DNA of 64,000 bases. Origin: DAOUTW01 sp964523575 (lineage in GTDB: Bacteria > Zixibacteria > MSB-5A5 > GN15 > JAAZOE01). Shown here in pieces: positions 63,014 through 64,000 of this stretch. The notes beneath the pieces are model-generated. The model made no database searches, had not been told where the DNA came from, and worked only from the letters and a program-made list of their open reading frames with translations. The DNA lies in assembly GCA_964523575.1 (NCBI GenBank), contig CAZGAV010000009.1, positions 1 to 64,000 on the forward strand, written 5' to 3'. Both the position numbers and the translations under genes were made by a program. Every line of letters begins with the position of its first letter. Within the stretch, counting starts at the first letter, position 1.

Positions 63014-64000
63014 TCAGTTCAACAAGATCAGCTTGCCAAAGGTCTCTGCCATATTATCGGCAGATCCGGTACTGGCGGAAAGTCGCCCCTTGGCCGAAAC
63101 TTTGTAAATATAAATCCCTTCGGCGACCCGGTCGCCGTCGAAGTCCCGCCCGTCCCAGTGAAACAGGCGGTTTCTGCCTACCGGCAGATTATCCGACCGA
63201 AAACTCTTTATCTTCCGTCCGGCCAGAGTGAAAATATCGATCTCCACCCAGTCGGCCGATTCGGTCAGGTTGAAGAAAAACTCGGTGCCCTCCTCCATCG
63301 GATTGGGATAATTCATGACGTCCTGGAGGGCGATCCGCCCCGCCGGCGACGGCGTGGCGTCGAATTCAATCAGGGCCGGATTGTTGGCGTTGTCCCAGGC
63401 CCTGATTTTAAAGCTGTGCCGCTCCGGAGAAAGATCCGGCAGGGTGAATTCCAACTGCCCCGACTGATAGCTTCCCGGAGCGTATGAAAACAGATCGGTC
63501 AGATTGACCGTCGTATTGTTATCGTTGTCGATGATTACTTCGATCCGATGTCCCAGTCCCCCGGTGAGGTTGATCCCCGAAGGATCGGAGAGCGTGATGG
63601 CAACGACGGCGTTGGCGGGAACGCGGTTGCCCGAAACAAAATCAGGAAGACCCTCGATCTGGTATTCAATATCCGGGCCGTTGTTATCGTCGGTCGAGGC
63701 GGCGCTCAGAGCGATCCGGAGCGAATCCCGGCCGCCGATTCCGGAAACATTGCCGAAAATACCGTAGCCGGTGAGATGCGCCGCATCGCCGCCGTAGTCG
63801 ATGTCGAGAGGCACGATAAAACCGCCTTCGAAGACACCCCCCGCGACCGCCACCGTGCCCCGGAAAATGGCCGGGCCGCCGAGAGTGTAATCGAGGCCGA
63901 GTTCATGATGCCGCAGGATTCTCGAATCATAGGCGGTCAATTCCATCGTCCCGTCAACCGCCAGCGGCTGGCCGTCACGGTCGTTGACCGTGCCGGAGAA
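63014..64000 (-). CDS. porU: Type IX secretion sortase PorU, C-terminal part (cut by window edge)
   Basis: About 328 residues are visible; the frame runs off the window end, so the N-terminal gingipain-type (C25) catalytic domain is outside. The visible part fits PorU: FSGTVNDRDGQPLAVDGTME, YTLGGPAIFRGTVAVAGGVF, FIVPLDIDYGGDAAHLTGYG, DPSGINLTGGLGHRIEVIID and the final VMNYPNPMEEGTEFFFNLTE, then RNRLFHWDGRDFDGDRVAEG. PorU removes the C-terminal sorting domain of type IX cargo and attaches it to lipid A; it works with PorV, encoded next. The catalytic Cys and His cannot be checked here. Confidence 0.87.
   Translation of the reverse strand, partial: FSGTVNDRDGQPLAVDGTMELTAYDSRILRHHELGLDYTLGGPAIFRGTVAVAGGVFEGGFIVPLDIDYGGDAAHLTGYGIFGNVSGIGGRDSLRIALSAASTDDNNGPDIEYQIEGLPDFVSGNRVPANAVVAITLSDPSGINLTGGLGHRIEVIIDNDNNTTVNLTDLFSYAPGSYQSGQLEFTLPDLSPERHSFKIRAWDNANNPALIEFDATPSPAGRIALQDVMNYPNPMEEGTEFFFNLTESADWVEIDIFTLAGRKIKSFRSDNLPVGRNRLFHWDGRDFDGDRVAEGIYIYKVSAKGRLSASTGSADNMAETFGKLILLN

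Noticed and set aside
1..64000. CRISPR array, insertion sequence, integrase, or phage genes
   Set aside because: No regularly spaced repeats, transposase or phage-type motifs were seen; the only direct repeat is the 36-base pair next to tRNA-Sec.

Overview
The window is about 53% G+C and carries roughly 48 protein genes plus one tRNA, every one of them on the minus strand. No gene-free stretch exceeds 300 bases; the longest gaps, 5255-5485, 15377-15584 and 31095-31308, hold promoter, terminator and repeat sequence. Two runs of 100 N (41822-41921 and 44665-44764) look like fixed-size scaffold gaps, which suggests a draft or metagenome-assembled genome. The gene content (type IX secretion proteins SprA, PorU and PorV, bacillithiol synthesis, a MoxR/Bat operon, DUF5683, large outer-membrane proteins, SelA/SelB) fits a Gram-negative, didermic member of the FCB superphylum. 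A Zixibacteria-like lineage is my best guess, but that is inference and not a database result.

Layout, by rising coordinate (transcription runs the other way). 1-5254: a DNA/envelope operon of a family-4 uracil-DNA glycosylase, DnaB helicase, MlaE and MlaF lipid transport, RadA, and the start of Tgt. 5486-7176: coaBC and a Smg-like DUF494 gene. 7247-15376: a nitrogen/purine/translation operon, glnA-gatA-hydrolase-gatB-purN-purC-purH. 15585-21363: a YtcJ-like amidohydrolase, selB, selA and a glutaminyl-cyclase-like M28 lipoprotein. 21408-28465: the giant translocon protein SprA and murB. 28549-31401: DUF1844, recG and tRNA-Sec, which completes the selA/selB/selC set. 31537-35000: bshC-bshA-bshB1 for bacillithiol. 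35106-37117: CorA and a flippase-like membrane protein. 37230-48012: a MoxR/Bat operon with several BatD-like and von Willebrand proteins and a GT-C glycosyltransferase. 48166-49020: a UbiA prenyltransferase. 49057-64000: a secretion/outer-membrane cluster.

The most interesting part is the two type IX secretion blocks. One is SprA with a neighbouring glutaminyl-cyclase-like lipoprotein. The other is PorU (the sortase, cut by the window end), a PorV whose barrel carries about 570 extra residues of propeller-like sequence, an M6 peptidase with a C-terminal sorting-type domain (a likely cargo), two DUF5683 proteins, an NHL-repeat lipoprotein, a 1103-residue outer-membrane protein that resembles the N-terminal part of SprA, and a TamA/BamA-like barrel. 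Together they suggest a type IX secretion system outside Bacteroidota with its own accessory parts.

Ten sigma70-like promoters could be read by eye (TTGACA-like, 16-18 bases, TA-rich -10). In four of them the -10 box lies only 6-7 bases before the probable start codon, so those genes may have leaderless transcripts. Starts were revised from the longest possible frame for the M28 lipoprotein, murB, recG, bshB1, the amidohydrolase and porV.
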